Shown piece after piece: positions 46,955-55,232 of a DNA stretch of 64,000 nt. Below the pieces are notes generated by a model, which saw only the letters and a program-made list of their open reading frames with translations, made no database searches and was not told where the DNA came from. How positions within the stretch are numbered: position 1 is the stretch's first letter; every line of letters begins with the position of its first letter. The translations under genes were made by a program, and so were the position numbers. This DNA is from Sphaerisporangium perillae (GTDB lineage Bacteria > Actinomycetota > Actinomycetes > Streptosporangiales > Streptosporangiaceae): assembly GCF_023276435.1 (NCBI RefSeq), contig NZ_JALLPO010000018.1, positions 113,818 to 177,817 of the forward strand, written 5' to 3'.

Positions 46955-49900
46955 TCATGCCGACGGCATCGAATGCAGTCGCCAGGTGGGCAGGAGCTCG
47001 TCGATCAGCGCCTCGGTCTCGGGGGCCATCCCTCCGCCGTAGGGATGGGAGGACGCGCGGCGGTGCAGCCCGTCGACGACCGCGCGCAGCTTGAGCGGGT
47101 CCCCGGTGGCGTGCGCGGCCCTGAGCAGGTCGCGCCAGAGCCCCTCGTCGTCGGCGGCCAGCAGCAGGCCCGCCCGTATCGCGGCCACGGCGGCGTCGGC
47201 GTCGCCGTGGGCCAGCCGCACCTCGCACAGCCGGTGCGCGGCGTCCGCCACGCTGGCCGTCACCTCGTACTCCAGCTCGTCGGCCGCCAGCCAGGCGTAC
47301 CGCCCGCGCGGCCTGCCGTTGAGCAACGGGCCCCGGACCAGCCCCAGAGCCTTGTCCAGCAGTACGGCCCGGGCGCTCGGGTCGTTGTGGGAGCGGCGGA
47401 CGAGCTCGCGGAACAGCTGCCAGTCGGACCGCACCTCGGGACCGAGCCGGAGCCGGCCGGTGTCGTCGGCCCGGAGGTTGGGCCGGCCCTCGCTGTCGGT
47501 GCCCAGCCAGTCGGCCACCCGGGCGATCGTCGCGTCGCGCACGACGGCCTGCACCCCGCGCGGCCACAGGATGCCGCCGAGCACGACGGGATGCACCCCG
47601 GCCGGGTGGGTGGCCAGGTAGACGATCAGCTCGCAGGCCAGCTCGGCCCTGCCCTCCTCCAGCGGCGGGACCGGCCCGATCTCGATCGGGCCGAGGATCC
47701 GCACGTTGATCGAAGGGGTCGTGGTGAACTCCCGCGGTTCCCCTTCCTCGCGGACCGGCTCGCCTTCGCGGCGCTCGGCGGTGCGGAACAGCTCGATGAC
47801 CGCGTCATAGTGCCGCCGTGGCAGCAGCTGAGCCGCGACCGCGACGCCGAGGGCGCCGACCTTCGCGTCGCCGTCCTCGGTGATCTCCCAGGTCCACGTG
47901 GCGTGCGGGACGTCGCCCGCGATGACGTACCCGGCGGCCATGCGGGTGCCGGCGCGGCCGAGCCGTGCCAGCCGGACCGCCTCCTCGGGGTCCGGCGCGA
48001 TCGCCGACAGCAGGAAGTGCGGCGGCCAGACGGGGTCGGCGGCGCGGCCGTGGACGCGGCCGGTCAGCACCTGCGCACCGGTCGCGGCCGTCTCCTCCGC
48101 CCTGGCCTCCAGCTCCGGCAGCGCCTCCGCCAGGCTGCCGACGACCCGGACGCGGTGCGGGGCGATCGTCGCCAGGTCGGCGCCGAAGCCGACCAGCGTG
48201 ATGCGCATCTCGTCGGACCAGCGGTTGGTCGCCAGCTCGACGGCGAGCGCGGACAGGGCGTCGCGCACGCGGTGCCCGGTGATGGCGATCACACCGTGCG
48301 CCGCCTCCAGGTCGATCAGCACCCGGCCCGATTCGGTGACCCCGAGCGAGACCAGGCCGGGGTATGGCGCGGGCACGTCCGCCACGGCGTGTTCGTCGAT
48401 GCCCCGGCCTTCGTGGGCGAGCAGCCGCCACGTGCGGCCGCCGTCGTGCGACTCCCAGGGCTCGGGCGCGTCATGCTCCGGCGGGTGGATCCACAGGTCG
48501 AGCCCCCGGGCGGACAGGTGGACGGCGTAGATGGTCGGCGGTACGCGGCCCTGCTCGGCCAGGAGCTTGCCGAGCACGCGCAGACCGTTGTCCAGCATGC
48601 GACTGCCGGGCGCGTCCGACCCGAGGCGCAGCGCGACCTCGGCACCGGCGGCGTCCCCCCTCGGCCGGGGAATGCGGTGCCCGAAGGCGCGGTACCACAG
48701 TTGCTCGCGCCGGCGGCGTCCGAGCACCGCGAGCAGGCCGGCCGCGGCGAGCGACCCGCCCGCGAGGTATTCGAGCAGGTCGAGCCCGCCGCCGTGGTCC
48801 TGCCTCTCAGGCCTGTCACCCCGGTCGGCCGCGTCGACCCGGGCGGGGCTCTGCGGCCTTCCTGCCTGGACGGACTCCACCGCGCCGGTCTCACCCGGCG
48901 GCGAGACGGCGGTCTTGGGGATCTTGGCGGAGACGGCGGGCACCTTGGGCGGGGGAGGCAGGTGGTAGGTGCGCTCGGGCATCGCGGGCGGCGGCAGGAG
49001 GATCCCGGTGCTCCCGCGCTTCCCCGCGTCCCCGCGCTTCGCCGTCTCGCCCTGCTTCGCGGTGTCGCCCTGCTTCGCGGTGTCGCCCTGCTTCGCGGTG
49101 TCGCCCTGCTTCGCGGTGTCGCCGTGCTCTGCCGTTCCGTCGGTGGCCCGGTCGCCACGCGTGTTCTCGGCGGCCTTGGCGGCCTGGTCCCCCGCGTCCT
49201 GCTCCGCCTTGCCCGTGGCGGGGAGGAACTCGGTGCGGCCGTCCAGCTCGGCGGGCTTGCCCGGATGCTTGGCGAGGGTGGTCTCCCGGCGCTCGTCGGC
49301 GGAGACGACGTGGACGTTCCTGGCGTCGTCCGGCATGTCGAGGACCCAGCCGGGCCTGATCAGGTCGGCCATCTGCAGGCGGGTGCCGTCAGGCTGCGGC
49401 TTGTGCTGGTTGAGCCGGTAGATCTCCGGATAGCGCCGCCCGTCCCCCAGGCACTTCTCGGCGATCTCCCAGAGGCTCTCGTGGTGGCGCCCGTGCGGCG
49501 GCTGGACCACGTAGACCTTCTTGACCTCGCGCACCGCCTCCAGCGAGGAGTGCTCCTCGGGGATCGGGGCGGTCAGGGCCGCGGCCACCACGGAGGGCCG
49601 GGCCGGCGGCGGGCCGGAGCCGATGCCGGCGATCGGGATCGCGACGGCGGACACGGTGAACAGCATCAGCGCGGTGGAGACGAGCCGGTTGGCCAGCGCC
49701 TGCGGGCCGCCGGACAGCGGGACGCGCGCCGGCATGCCGACCCTGCGGATCCCGGAGTACACCTCCACGACCACGCAGATGACCAGCTGGAACCAGGTGA
49801 GCCAGACCAGCAGGACGAGGATGGCGACGGCCGTGGTCGTGCTGACCTGCCGGGTCAGCAGGTCGCCGTTGAGCAGTTCCTCCGGCAGCGGAGGGCCGGC

Positions 49901-50071
49901 GAGGCGGAGGAGGGCATAGGGGACGCCGCCCATGAGCGCGGCCAGGGCGATCAGCGCGGCCAGGCCGGCGATCACGTCGCCGACCGTGCGCCGCGGCCGG
50001 ATGCGCTGGACCGGCGCCGCCGGGGTCAGCCGGGACGGCGGGCGCGTTGGGGGCCTGCGTGACGCGGTCAT
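46955..50071 (-). CDS. Membrane protein with LysM-like and C-terminal BTAD domains, Tad-locus regulator candidate
   Basis: 1038 residues with GGAGGGAGAGGG upstream. Three helices lie at about residues 32-55, 79-105 and 129-150. A LysM-like domain follows at about 185-245 (SLWEIAEKCLGDGRRYPEIY, LNQHKPQPDG, IRPGWVLDMP). A Lys/Gly-rich linker contains the six-residue repeat GDTAKQ (about 311-353). A fourth helix (about 428-450) is followed by a large globular part and a BTAD domain (about 788-1030: RILGPIEIGPVPPLEEGRAEL, ACELIVYLATHPAGV). BTAD domains belong to transcription factors of the SARP/AfsR type, but no HTH with an OmpR fold is obvious before it. Its place 31 bases after the TadG-like gene ties it to pilus assembly or control. 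Confidence 0.82.
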   Translation of the reverse strand: MTASRRPPTRPPSRLTPAAPVQRIRPRRTVGDVIAGLAALIALAALMGGVPYALLRLAGPPLPEELLNGDLLTRQVSTTTAVAILVLLVWLTWFQLVICVVVEVYSGIRRVGMPARVPLSGGPQALANRLVSTALMLFTVSAVAIPIAGIGSGPPPARPSVVAAALTAPIPEEHSSLEAVREVKKVYVVQPPHGRHHESLWEIAEKCLGDGRRYPEIYRLNQHKPQPDGTRLQMADLIRPGWVLDMPDDARNVHVVSADERRETTLAKHPGKPAELDGRTEFLPATGKAEQDAGDQAAKAAENTRGDRATDGTAEHGDTAKQGDTAKQGDTAKQGDTAKQGETAKRGDAGKRGSTGILLPPPAMPERTYHLPPPPKVPAVSAKIPKTAVSPPGETGAVESVQAGRPQSPARVDAADRGDRPERQDHGGGLDLLEYLAGGSLAAAGLLAVLGRRRREQLWYRAFGHRIPRPRGDAAGAEVALRLGSDAPGSRMLDNGLRVLGKLLAEQGRVPPTIYAVHLSARGLDLWIHPPEHDAPEPWESHDGGRTWRLLAHEGRGIDEHAVADVPAPYPGLVSLGVTESGRVLIDLEAAHGVIAITGHRVRDALSALAVELATNRWSDEMRITLVGFGADLATIAPHRVRVVGSLAEALPELEARAEETAATGAQVLTGRVHGRAADPVWPPHFLLSAIAPDPEEAVRLARLGRAGTRMAAGYVIAGDVPHATWTWEITEDGDAKVGALGVAVAAQLLPRRHYDAVIELFRTAERREGEPVREEGEPREFTTTPSINVRILGPIEIGPVPPLEEGRAELACELIVYLATHPAGVHPVVLGGILWPRGVQAVVRDATIARVADWLGTDSEGRPNLRADDTGRLRLGPEVRSDWQLFRELVRRSHNDPSARAVLLDKALGLVRGPLLNGRPRGRYAWLAADELEYEVTASVADAAHRLCEVRLAHGDADAAVAAIRAGLLLAADDEGLWRDLLRAAHATGDPLKLRAVVDGLHRRASSHPYGGGMAPETEALIDELLPTWRLHSMPSA
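49047..49136 (-). repeat. 18-bp coding tandem repeat (GDTAKQ)
   Basis: TCGCCCTGCTTCGCGGTG occurs four times exactly (49047-49064, 49065-49082, 49083-49100, 49101-49118), with a degenerate fifth and similar copies on the other side. It codes a charged GDTAKQ linker. Identity at DNA level implies recent expansion or contraction. Confidence 0.9.
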
Positions 50072-50102
50072 CCCTCTCCCTCCTTCGTCTCCGTCGTCCC
50101 GG

Positions 50103-50609
50103 TCACGGCTGCTGGTCGCCGGGATCGGGGCCGGCGGTGGCGCTGCCGGACATGTCCGAGCCGGCGAAGCCGAGCGCCGCGAGGAACAAGGCGTCCCAGC
50201 GGGCGCTCACCGCGACGGTCACCTCGGCCTGCCCGGCACCGGTCCGGCACCGGGTGAGCTTGATCTTCGCGTCGTCGTGGGCGTCGACGATCTCCTGGGC
50301 CCTGCCGCAGACCGCCCGCTCGTCGCCGAGCAGGCGGACCTGGCCGGTGGCCCGGAGGTTCTCGACGTCTATCTGGTCGGCGGCGGCCCGTGCCGCCTGC
50401 TCGGCGACGTCGGACGCCCGCAGCCGTGCGTTGATCGCCGCGCCGCCGTCCACCAGCAGGCCGGCCAGCAGGAAGACCACGACCGAAAAGATCACCACAA
50501 ATACCGACATCGAGCCCCGGTCCGCCCGGAGCCGTGGCACCCGGCCCTTCCGGACATCGTCGTGGAGAGGGGTGGTGTGACTTCCCCGAGCACCCCGGGG
50601 CCGCGTCAT
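50103..50609 (-). CDS. TadG-like pilus assembly protein
   Basis: 168 residues; ATG overlaps the TadE stop. The N-terminal cytoplasmic tail ends in RADRGSMSVFVVIFSVVVFLLAGL, the TadG/TadE-like membrane anchor, with a glycine that could be a prepilin-type cleavage point but Phe instead of Glu at +5. The outside part has DGGAAINARLRASDVAEQAARAAADQI typical of TadG-like N-termini, and two cysteines (GDERAVCGRA, LTRCRTG). Minor pilin-like or assembly role. Confidence 0.84.
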   Translation of the reverse strand: MTRPRGARGSHTTPLHDDVRKGRVPRLRADRGSMSVFVVIFSVVVFLLAGLLVDGGAAINARLRASDVAEQAARAAADQIDVENLRATGQVRLLGDERAVCGRAQEIVDAHDDAKIKLTRCRTGAGQAEVTVAVSARWDALFLAALGFAGSDMSGSATAGPDPGDQQP

Positions 50610-51016
50610 TCGACCCTCCGGAACTGCTCCAGCGGCACCACCGAGTCGCCCTTCATCCGCTTGGCCGCCCCGAACCCGAGAAAGTCCAGGTTGAGCTCGC
50701 AGGTCACGGTCGCCCGGACGCTACCGCCCTCTCGCCAGTCACTGCCGGAAAGGGTGACCACCGGCCGGCACTCGCCGTCGAGCGCGGAGCCGGCGGCGTC
50801 GCGCGCGGCACGCTCGGCCGTGCTCCGCGTGCGCTGGACGGAAGCGGCGCGCGCGGCGTCCCTCGCCGCCCCGTTGACCTCGCCCTGCGCCTCGACGACG
50901 CGGCCCGCGCCGACGAGGAACATCAGGAAGAGCAGGAAGACCGGCGCCAGCATCACCGTCTCGACCGCCATCGACCCCCGGTCGCGCCCACGTCCGCGTG
51001 TGGGGCGCCCGGTCAC
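50606..51016 (-). CDS. tadE: TadE-like pseudopilin
   Basis: 136 residues from the GTG at 51016, which overlaps the Flp-like stop. The basic leader ends RDRG, then SMAVETVMLAPVFLLFLMF: a Gly-Ser cleavage point with Glu at +5, the type IV prepilin rule. The outside part has GEVNGAARDAARAASVQRT and two cysteines (DGECRPVV, VTCELNLDFLGF). TadE minor pilins help assemble Flp fibres. It would need a prepilin peptidase, which is not in this window. Confidence 0.9.
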   Translation of the reverse strand: MTGRPTRGRGRDRGSMAVETVMLAPVFLLFLMFLVGAGRVVEAQGEVNGAARDAARAASVQRTRSTAERAARDAAGSALDGECRPVVTLSGSDWREGGSVRATVTCELNLDFLGFGAAKRMKGDSVVPLEQFRRVE

Positions 51017-51258
51017 GGCTTTCCGCCGGTACCGCCGGTACCGCCACCTCCACCGCCGAAGTTGCTCTGGATCTCGGCCTGCTTCTGGGTGACCAGGGTC
51101 TTGATCAGCGTGGCCAGGCCGAGGGCCACGCCGGCGATGATGGCGGTGATGATCACCCATTCGACGGCGGAGGCGCCGCGCGAGGGGGCGGTCCTGGCAC
51201 GGTCGATCCGCACGTGCAGCACGGCGACCAGATAGGTGAACCACGGTGGTGTGAACAT
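51013..51258 (-). CDS. Flp-like pilin
   Basis: 81 residues. The leader MFTPPWFTYL...APSRG ends at G28 followed by ASAVEWVIITAIIAGVALGL: after cleavage Glu would be at +5, the pilin signature. The rest is short and ends in a Gly-rich tail (SNFGGGGGGTGGTGG). The size and single helix suit the Flp major pilin. Its ATG directly follows the tadC TAG stop. Longer leader than most Flp proteins. Confidence 0.82.
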   Translation of the reverse strand: MFTPPWFTYLVAVLHVRIDRARTAPSRGASAVEWVIITAIIAGVALGLATLIKTLVTQKQAEIQSNFGGGGGGTGGTGGKP

Positions 51259-52185
51259 CTAGGACCCCAACATCTTCATCGCTGCCGGAAAACTGAGAAA
51301 GATCACGAATCCCGCGCAGAGCAGGAGCTGGGCGACCAGCATGGACTGTGAGCGCTCGCCCGCCTGGCCCTCGACCTCGGCGAGCTCGCGCCGCCGCATG
51401 GTCGCCGCGCGGGCGGTGAGCGAGGCGCGGACCTTGGCGCCGTCGTCGGCGACCAGCCCCAGCGCCGCCGACAAATCGCGCAGCTCGTCGACGTTGATCT
51501 CGTCGCCGAGCCGGCCGAGCGCCTGCCAGGGGGTGATGCCGATGATCCTGGCGTTGGCCAGGGCTTCGCGGATGCGGGCCATCGCCCAGTTGGACGCGTT
51601 GGCGCCGTCGCCGACCGACACGGCCATCAGCAGCGCCTCCGGCACTCCCCTGCCGCCCGCCAGGTTCATCGCGACCAGGTCGAGGAAGGCGCCGACGGCG
51701 TGCCGGAAATCGCGGCGGCGCACCGCGGCGTCCCTGCGGATCTGCAGGTCGGGGAGGAAGAAGAACACCAGAGCCACGAGCAGCGCCGCCCACAGCGGCA
51801 CCTGGAGCGGGACACCCCACTCCATCAGCACCAGCCAGGCGGCCAGGATGGGGAACGCCAGCAGCCCCGACACCGCGAGCAGCACCTTGGTGGCGAGATA
51901 GCCCTCGAAGGACCTGCCGAGCAGCGCGAGGTCGGCGCGGGTGGAGCGGACCTCCCAGCCACGCGAGGCGTAGAACTGGGCGAGCCGTACACCGACCTCG
52001 CGGCGGAAGGCGCTGACCTCCTCGTCGGGGCTGATGAGCCGGAGCCGGTGCGCGTCGTCGCCCTCGCGGACCGAGTCGAGCGCGAGGAGGCGGGCCACCA
52101 GCCCCGGCCTCGGCGGGAACAGGGCCCGGATCAGCAGGAACAGCCCCAGGCCGAACACCGCTCCCGCGAGCACGTTCTCAACCAT
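51259..52185 (-). CDS. tadC: TadC-like pilus assembly inner-membrane protein
   Basis: 308 residues from the ATG at 52185 (a GTG at 52194 is possible). Type II secretion F domain: helices at the N-terminus, VLLAVSGLLAFPILAAWLVL, QVPLWAALLVALVFFFL and a C-terminal LVAQLLLCAGFVIFLSF, with the cytoplasmic helices AVGAFLDLVAMNLAGGRGVPEALLMA and LRDLSAALGLVADDGAKVRASL. Platform partner of TadB. It overlaps tadB by eight bases. Confidence 0.9.
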   Translation of the reverse strand: MVENVLAGAVFGLGLFLLIRALFPPRPGLVARLLALDSVREGDDAHRLRLISPDEEVSAFRREVGVRLAQFYASRGWEVRSTRADLALLGRSFEGYLATKVLLAVSGLLAFPILAAWLVLMEWGVPLQVPLWAALLVALVFFFLPDLQIRRDAAVRRRDFRHAVGAFLDLVAMNLAGGRGVPEALLMAVSVGDGANASNWAMARIREALANARIIGITPWQALGRLGDEINVDELRDLSAALGLVADDGAKVRASLTARAATMRRRELAEVEGQAGERSQSMLVAQLLLCAGFVIFLSFPAAMKMLGS

Positions 52186-53089
52186 GGGCGGCACCCCCGG
52201 CCACCAGCTCGCGATCGAGGGGGGCGCCCGAGGCCGGCCCGAGGAGGCGGGCGGGTTTGTCGAACCGCGCGAGCCGCCGCATCCACGCGAACCCCGCGCC
52301 GAACAGCCCCGCGACGACGACCAGCACGGCCTGGCCCAGGAGGGAGTCGTACTCCTCGACGTAGGAGGGATTGAAGACGACCAGCGCCGCCGCGAAGGCG
52401 ATGGCAGTGCCGACCACGATCTGCACGCTGCGGCGCGTCGCCCGGCGCTCGGCCTCGACCCGCCGGCGCATGTCGAGCTCCTCGCGCGCCGATACCGCGA
52501 GCGCGCCGAGCACCTCGCGCAGGCCCGGGCCGCGCAGCTTGGCGTTCAGGATGAGGGCGGCGATCACCAGGTCGGCGGACGGGTCGTCGAGCTCGTCGGC
52601 GAACAGCCGCAGCGCGTCGGGCAGCGGCATCCGGGTGTGCAGGCGGTCGACCATGGCGCGCAGGTGGGGGCGGAGCGTCGGCGCCGCCGCCCTGATGGAG
52701 GACGGGATGGCCTGTTCCAGGCCCGCCGCGCCCGCGATGGTGTCCCTCAGCGACTCGGTCCAGGCCGCGAGCCCCTCGAGCCGGGTCATGGCCGCCCGCT
52801 CCTCCGCGGCCCCGCCGGTCAGCCCGCGCCAGGCCAGGACGAGCAGGACGGCGCCCGCCGCCATGACCGGCCAGCCGGTGATCACCAGCACCATGCCGCC
52901 GGTGATGGTCGCGATGGCCGAACGGGTGGACAGCCGGCGCACCAGCTCGCGGCGCCGCGCCCCACGGTCGGGCGTGGCAGGCCCGGGACGCAGACCGTAC
53001 AGGGCCAGCCCGAACAGGAACAGGCCGCCGCCTATCGCCGCGCCGGCGAGGATCGCCAGCGGATCGAACAGCCCGGCCGGCAACGGCAT
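52178..53089 (-). CDS. tadB: TadB-like pilus assembly inner-membrane protein
   Basis: 303 residues; its ATG shares one base with the tadA stop (TGATG). T2SF-domain features: AAWTESLRDTIAGAAGLEQAI, DALRLFADELDDPSADLVI, LAVSAREELDMRRRVEAERRATR and helices at both ends (AILAGAAIGGGLFLFGLALY, GMVLVITGWPVMAAGAVLLV, FAAALVVFNPSYVEEY). With TadC it forms the membrane platform on which TadA drives pilin extrusion. Confidence 0.9.
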   Translation of the reverse strand: MPLPAGLFDPLAILAGAAIGGGLFLFGLALYGLRPGPATPDRGARRRELVRRLSTRSAIATITGGMVLVITGWPVMAAGAVLLVLAWRGLTGGAAEERAAMTRLEGLAAWTESLRDTIAGAAGLEQAIPSSIRAAAPTLRPHLRAMVDRLHTRMPLPDALRLFADELDDPSADLVIAALILNAKLRGPGLREVLGALAVSAREELDMRRRVEAERRATRRSVQIVVGTAIAFAAALVVFNPSYVEEYDSLLGQAVLVVVAGLFGAGFAWMRRLARFDKPARLLGPASGAPLDRELVAGGAAHG

Positions 53090-54396
53090 CACGACCACGC
53101 TCCCATCGTCGGGTCGTAGCCGTGGTAGGCCAGGTCGTTGACGCACGCGATGGGGGCGTGCGGCACGGCGTACCCGTCGGGGCCGGGGGCGAAGACCTCC
53201 GAGGACAGGACGCGCCCGTCGACCCCGGCGACCTCGCGGACGCTGGCGACATAGCGCCGCAGCCGCCCGCCCTGGTGGTAGTCGTTGCGCTTCTCGATGA
53301 AGATCACGAAGTCGATGGCGCCCGCGATCAGCATGTGCGTCGCCTCGATCGGCAGGCGTTCCTCGGCCTGCAGCGCGTAGGTGGCGATGCGGTTGAAGAC
53401 CTCCATCGAGGAGTTGGCGTGGATGGTCGACAGCGAACCGTCGTTGCCCTGCGTCATGGCGTTGAGCATCGTGACGATCTCGTCGCCCAGCACCTCGCCG
53501 ACGATGACCCGGCTGGGGTTCATGCGAAGCGACCGCCGCACCAGCTCGGCCATCGTGATCTCGCCCTGTCCCTCCGAGTTCGGCAGGCGGTGCTCGAAGG
53601 CCACGACGTTGGGATGCAGCTCGGGGAACTGGTCGAGCCCGAGCTCCAGCGCCCGCTCCACCGTGATCAGGCGCTCGTGCGGCGGGATCTCGTTGGCCAG
53701 GGCGCGGAGCAGGGTCGTCTTGCCGGCGTTCGTCGAGCCGGCGATCATGATGTTCTTCCTGGCCGCGACGGCCGCCGACAGGAACCGGCCCAGCTCGGGG
53801 GTGAGCGTGCCGTTCCCGACCAGATCGCTGAGGAAGACCTTGCCGAGGCGCGCCCGGCGGATCGACACGGCGGGACGCACCGTGACGTCCATGACGGCCG
53901 AGAGCCGCGAGCCGTCGGGCAGGCGCAGGTCGAGCTGCGGGTTGGCGGTGTCGAAGGCACGGCTGGACAGCCCGCTGTAGGCGGCGAGGATCTGGATGAG
54001 CTCGATCAGCTCCTCGTCGGACTCGGCCACCGGGTCGTGGACGACCTCCCGGCCGTCGGCGTACCCCACGAACACGCGGTCGCAGCCGTTGACGTCGATG
54101 TTCTCGACCTCGGAGTCGTCGAGCAGCGGCTGGAGCCGGCCCACCCCGAACAGCGCGGCGTGGATGCCCGCCGCCAGGGCCTCCTCCTCCTCGGCCGTCG
54201 GAGGGGTGCGCCCGGAACCGATCTCGTTGCGGGCGTGCTCCTCCAGCACCTGGGAGATCAGCGCCCGCGCGAACTGGCGCTCGTCCTCCCCGGACATGGG
54301 CACCAGCCCGCTGGCCTGGTCGAGCCTGCGCTGGTGAGCCAGCCGGTCACCGACCTCCTGGCGGAACCGCTTCACCAGCGTGTGGTCAATGCTCAT
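53089..54396 (-). CDS. tadA: TadA/CpaF-type secretion ATPase
   Basis: 435 residues. Walker A is GSTNAGKT (220-227). Asp-box region TVERALELGLDQFPELHPNV, Walker B MNPSRVIVGEVLGDEIV and the His-box NDGSLSTIHANSSMEVFNRI complete the GspE/VirB11 pattern of the CpaF class. It powers pilus extension from the cytoplasm. It lies 40 bases after tadZ and overlaps tadB. Confidence 0.96.
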   Translation of the reverse strand: MSIDHTLVKRFRQEVGDRLAHQRRLDQASGLVPMSGEDERQFARALISQVLEEHARNEIGSGRTPPTAEEEEALAAGIHAALFGVGRLQPLLDDSEVENIDVNGCDRVFVGYADGREVVHDPVAESDEELIELIQILAAYSGLSSRAFDTANPQLDLRLPDGSRLSAVMDVTVRPAVSIRRARLGKVFLSDLVGNGTLTPELGRFLSAAVAARKNIMIAGSTNAGKTTLLRALANEIPPHERLITVERALELGLDQFPELHPNVVAFEHRLPNSEGQGEITMAELVRRSLRMNPSRVIVGEVLGDEIVTMLNAMTQGNDGSLSTIHANSSMEVFNRIATYALQAEERLPIEATHMLIAGAIDFVIFIEKRNDYHQGGRLRRYVASVREVAGVDGRVLSSEVFAPGPDGYAVPHAPIACVNDLAYHGYDPTMGAWS

Positions 54397-54436
54397 GGCT
54401 CGCTCCGCTCGCTGCCGTCCGGGCGTGATCGAACGC

Positions 54437-55231
54437 TCATCTGGCTCGCTCCCCCGATCTCGGGCGGGGGACGTCCGTCACCGGCTCGGCGGCACGGGCG
54501 GGCGCCACCCGGGCGGCGAGGCGGCCGGCGAGCTCTCGGGCCGTGCGGATCAGCAGGGAGCGGTCCAGGCGGCCACCCCACTGGCCCCTGAGCAGTTCGG
54601 CGCCCTTCGGGTCGTACGCCAGGCCCGCCACGAAGGCGACCTCCCTGCTGGTCGCGGCGACGATGCGGCGCACCTCGTCGATCGAGGCGCGGTAGGACCG
54701 GGGGTCGGCGATGACCACCACGCCGACCTGCCCGCCGATGAGCATGAGCCGTTCGCGCAGGTGGGCGACGTGGTCGAGGCTCGGCCGGGTGAACAGCAGC
54801 GTCACCTCGGCCTCCGCGACGAGGTCGCTCATCTGCGGATGGGCGCCGAGCCGGCCGCAGTCGGCCAGGACGTCGGCGCCCGGCAGCGCGGCGAGCGCCC
54901 GGCCGAGGGGACCCCACAGCCACGTCAGCCCGGCGGCCTGCTCGCCGTTGGTCAGTCCGGTCAGCACGTCGAGGCCGCCGACGAGCTTCTGGGTGTGCTC
55001 GTGGACCTGTTCGGGGCGCAGCCCGCGGCGGGCGGTCGCGCCGAGGCTCAGCAGGCCCCGGGACGGGTTGAGCACGCCGCCGTCCACGCTCGGAAGGCGG
55101 TAGACCAGGTCGCCGCCGGAGGGGTCGCATTCGGCCAGGAGCACCGGCCGCGGCCAGACCGCCCCGAGCGCCGTCGCGGCTGTGGTCACGCCGGGCGCCC
55201 CCTTGTCGGCGGCGAGCGCGATGAGGGCCAC
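54437..55231 (-). CDS. tadZ: TadZ/CpaE-like ParA-fold protein
   Basis: 264 residues from the GTG at 55231, one base after the SAF stop. A MinD/ParA-like fold: ALIALAADKGAPGVTTAATAL is the P-loop region, with LLAECDPSGGDLVYRL as Walker A' and VLADCGRLG as the second acidic strand. The P-loop reads KGAPGVTT where the ParA class has KGGxGKTT, so the second lysine is Val. Actinobacterial TadZ homologs often look like this. TadZ marks the pole or site of pilus assembly. Confidence 0.86.
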   Translation of the reverse strand: MALIALAADKGAPGVTTAATALGAVWPRPVLLAECDPSGGDLVYRLPSVDGGVLNPSRGLLSLGATARRGLRPEQVHEHTQKLVGGLDVLTGLTNGEQAAGLTWLWGPLGRALAALPGADVLADCGRLGAHPQMSDLVAEAEVTLLFTRPSLDHVAHLRERLMLIGGQVGVVVIADPRSYRASIDEVRRIVAATSREVAFVAGLAYDPKGAELLRGQWGGRLDRSLLIRTARELAGRLAARVAPARAAEPVTDVPRPRSGERAR

Positions 55232-55232
55232 G

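Noticed and set aside
46840..49136. CRISPR array
   Set aside because: The repeats are contiguous tandem units without spacers and no cas genes exist.
46931..50062. 1043-residue plus-strand reading frame
   Set aside because: Exact antisense shadow of the BTAD gene; its composition is low-complexity and the minus strand carries the helices and domains.
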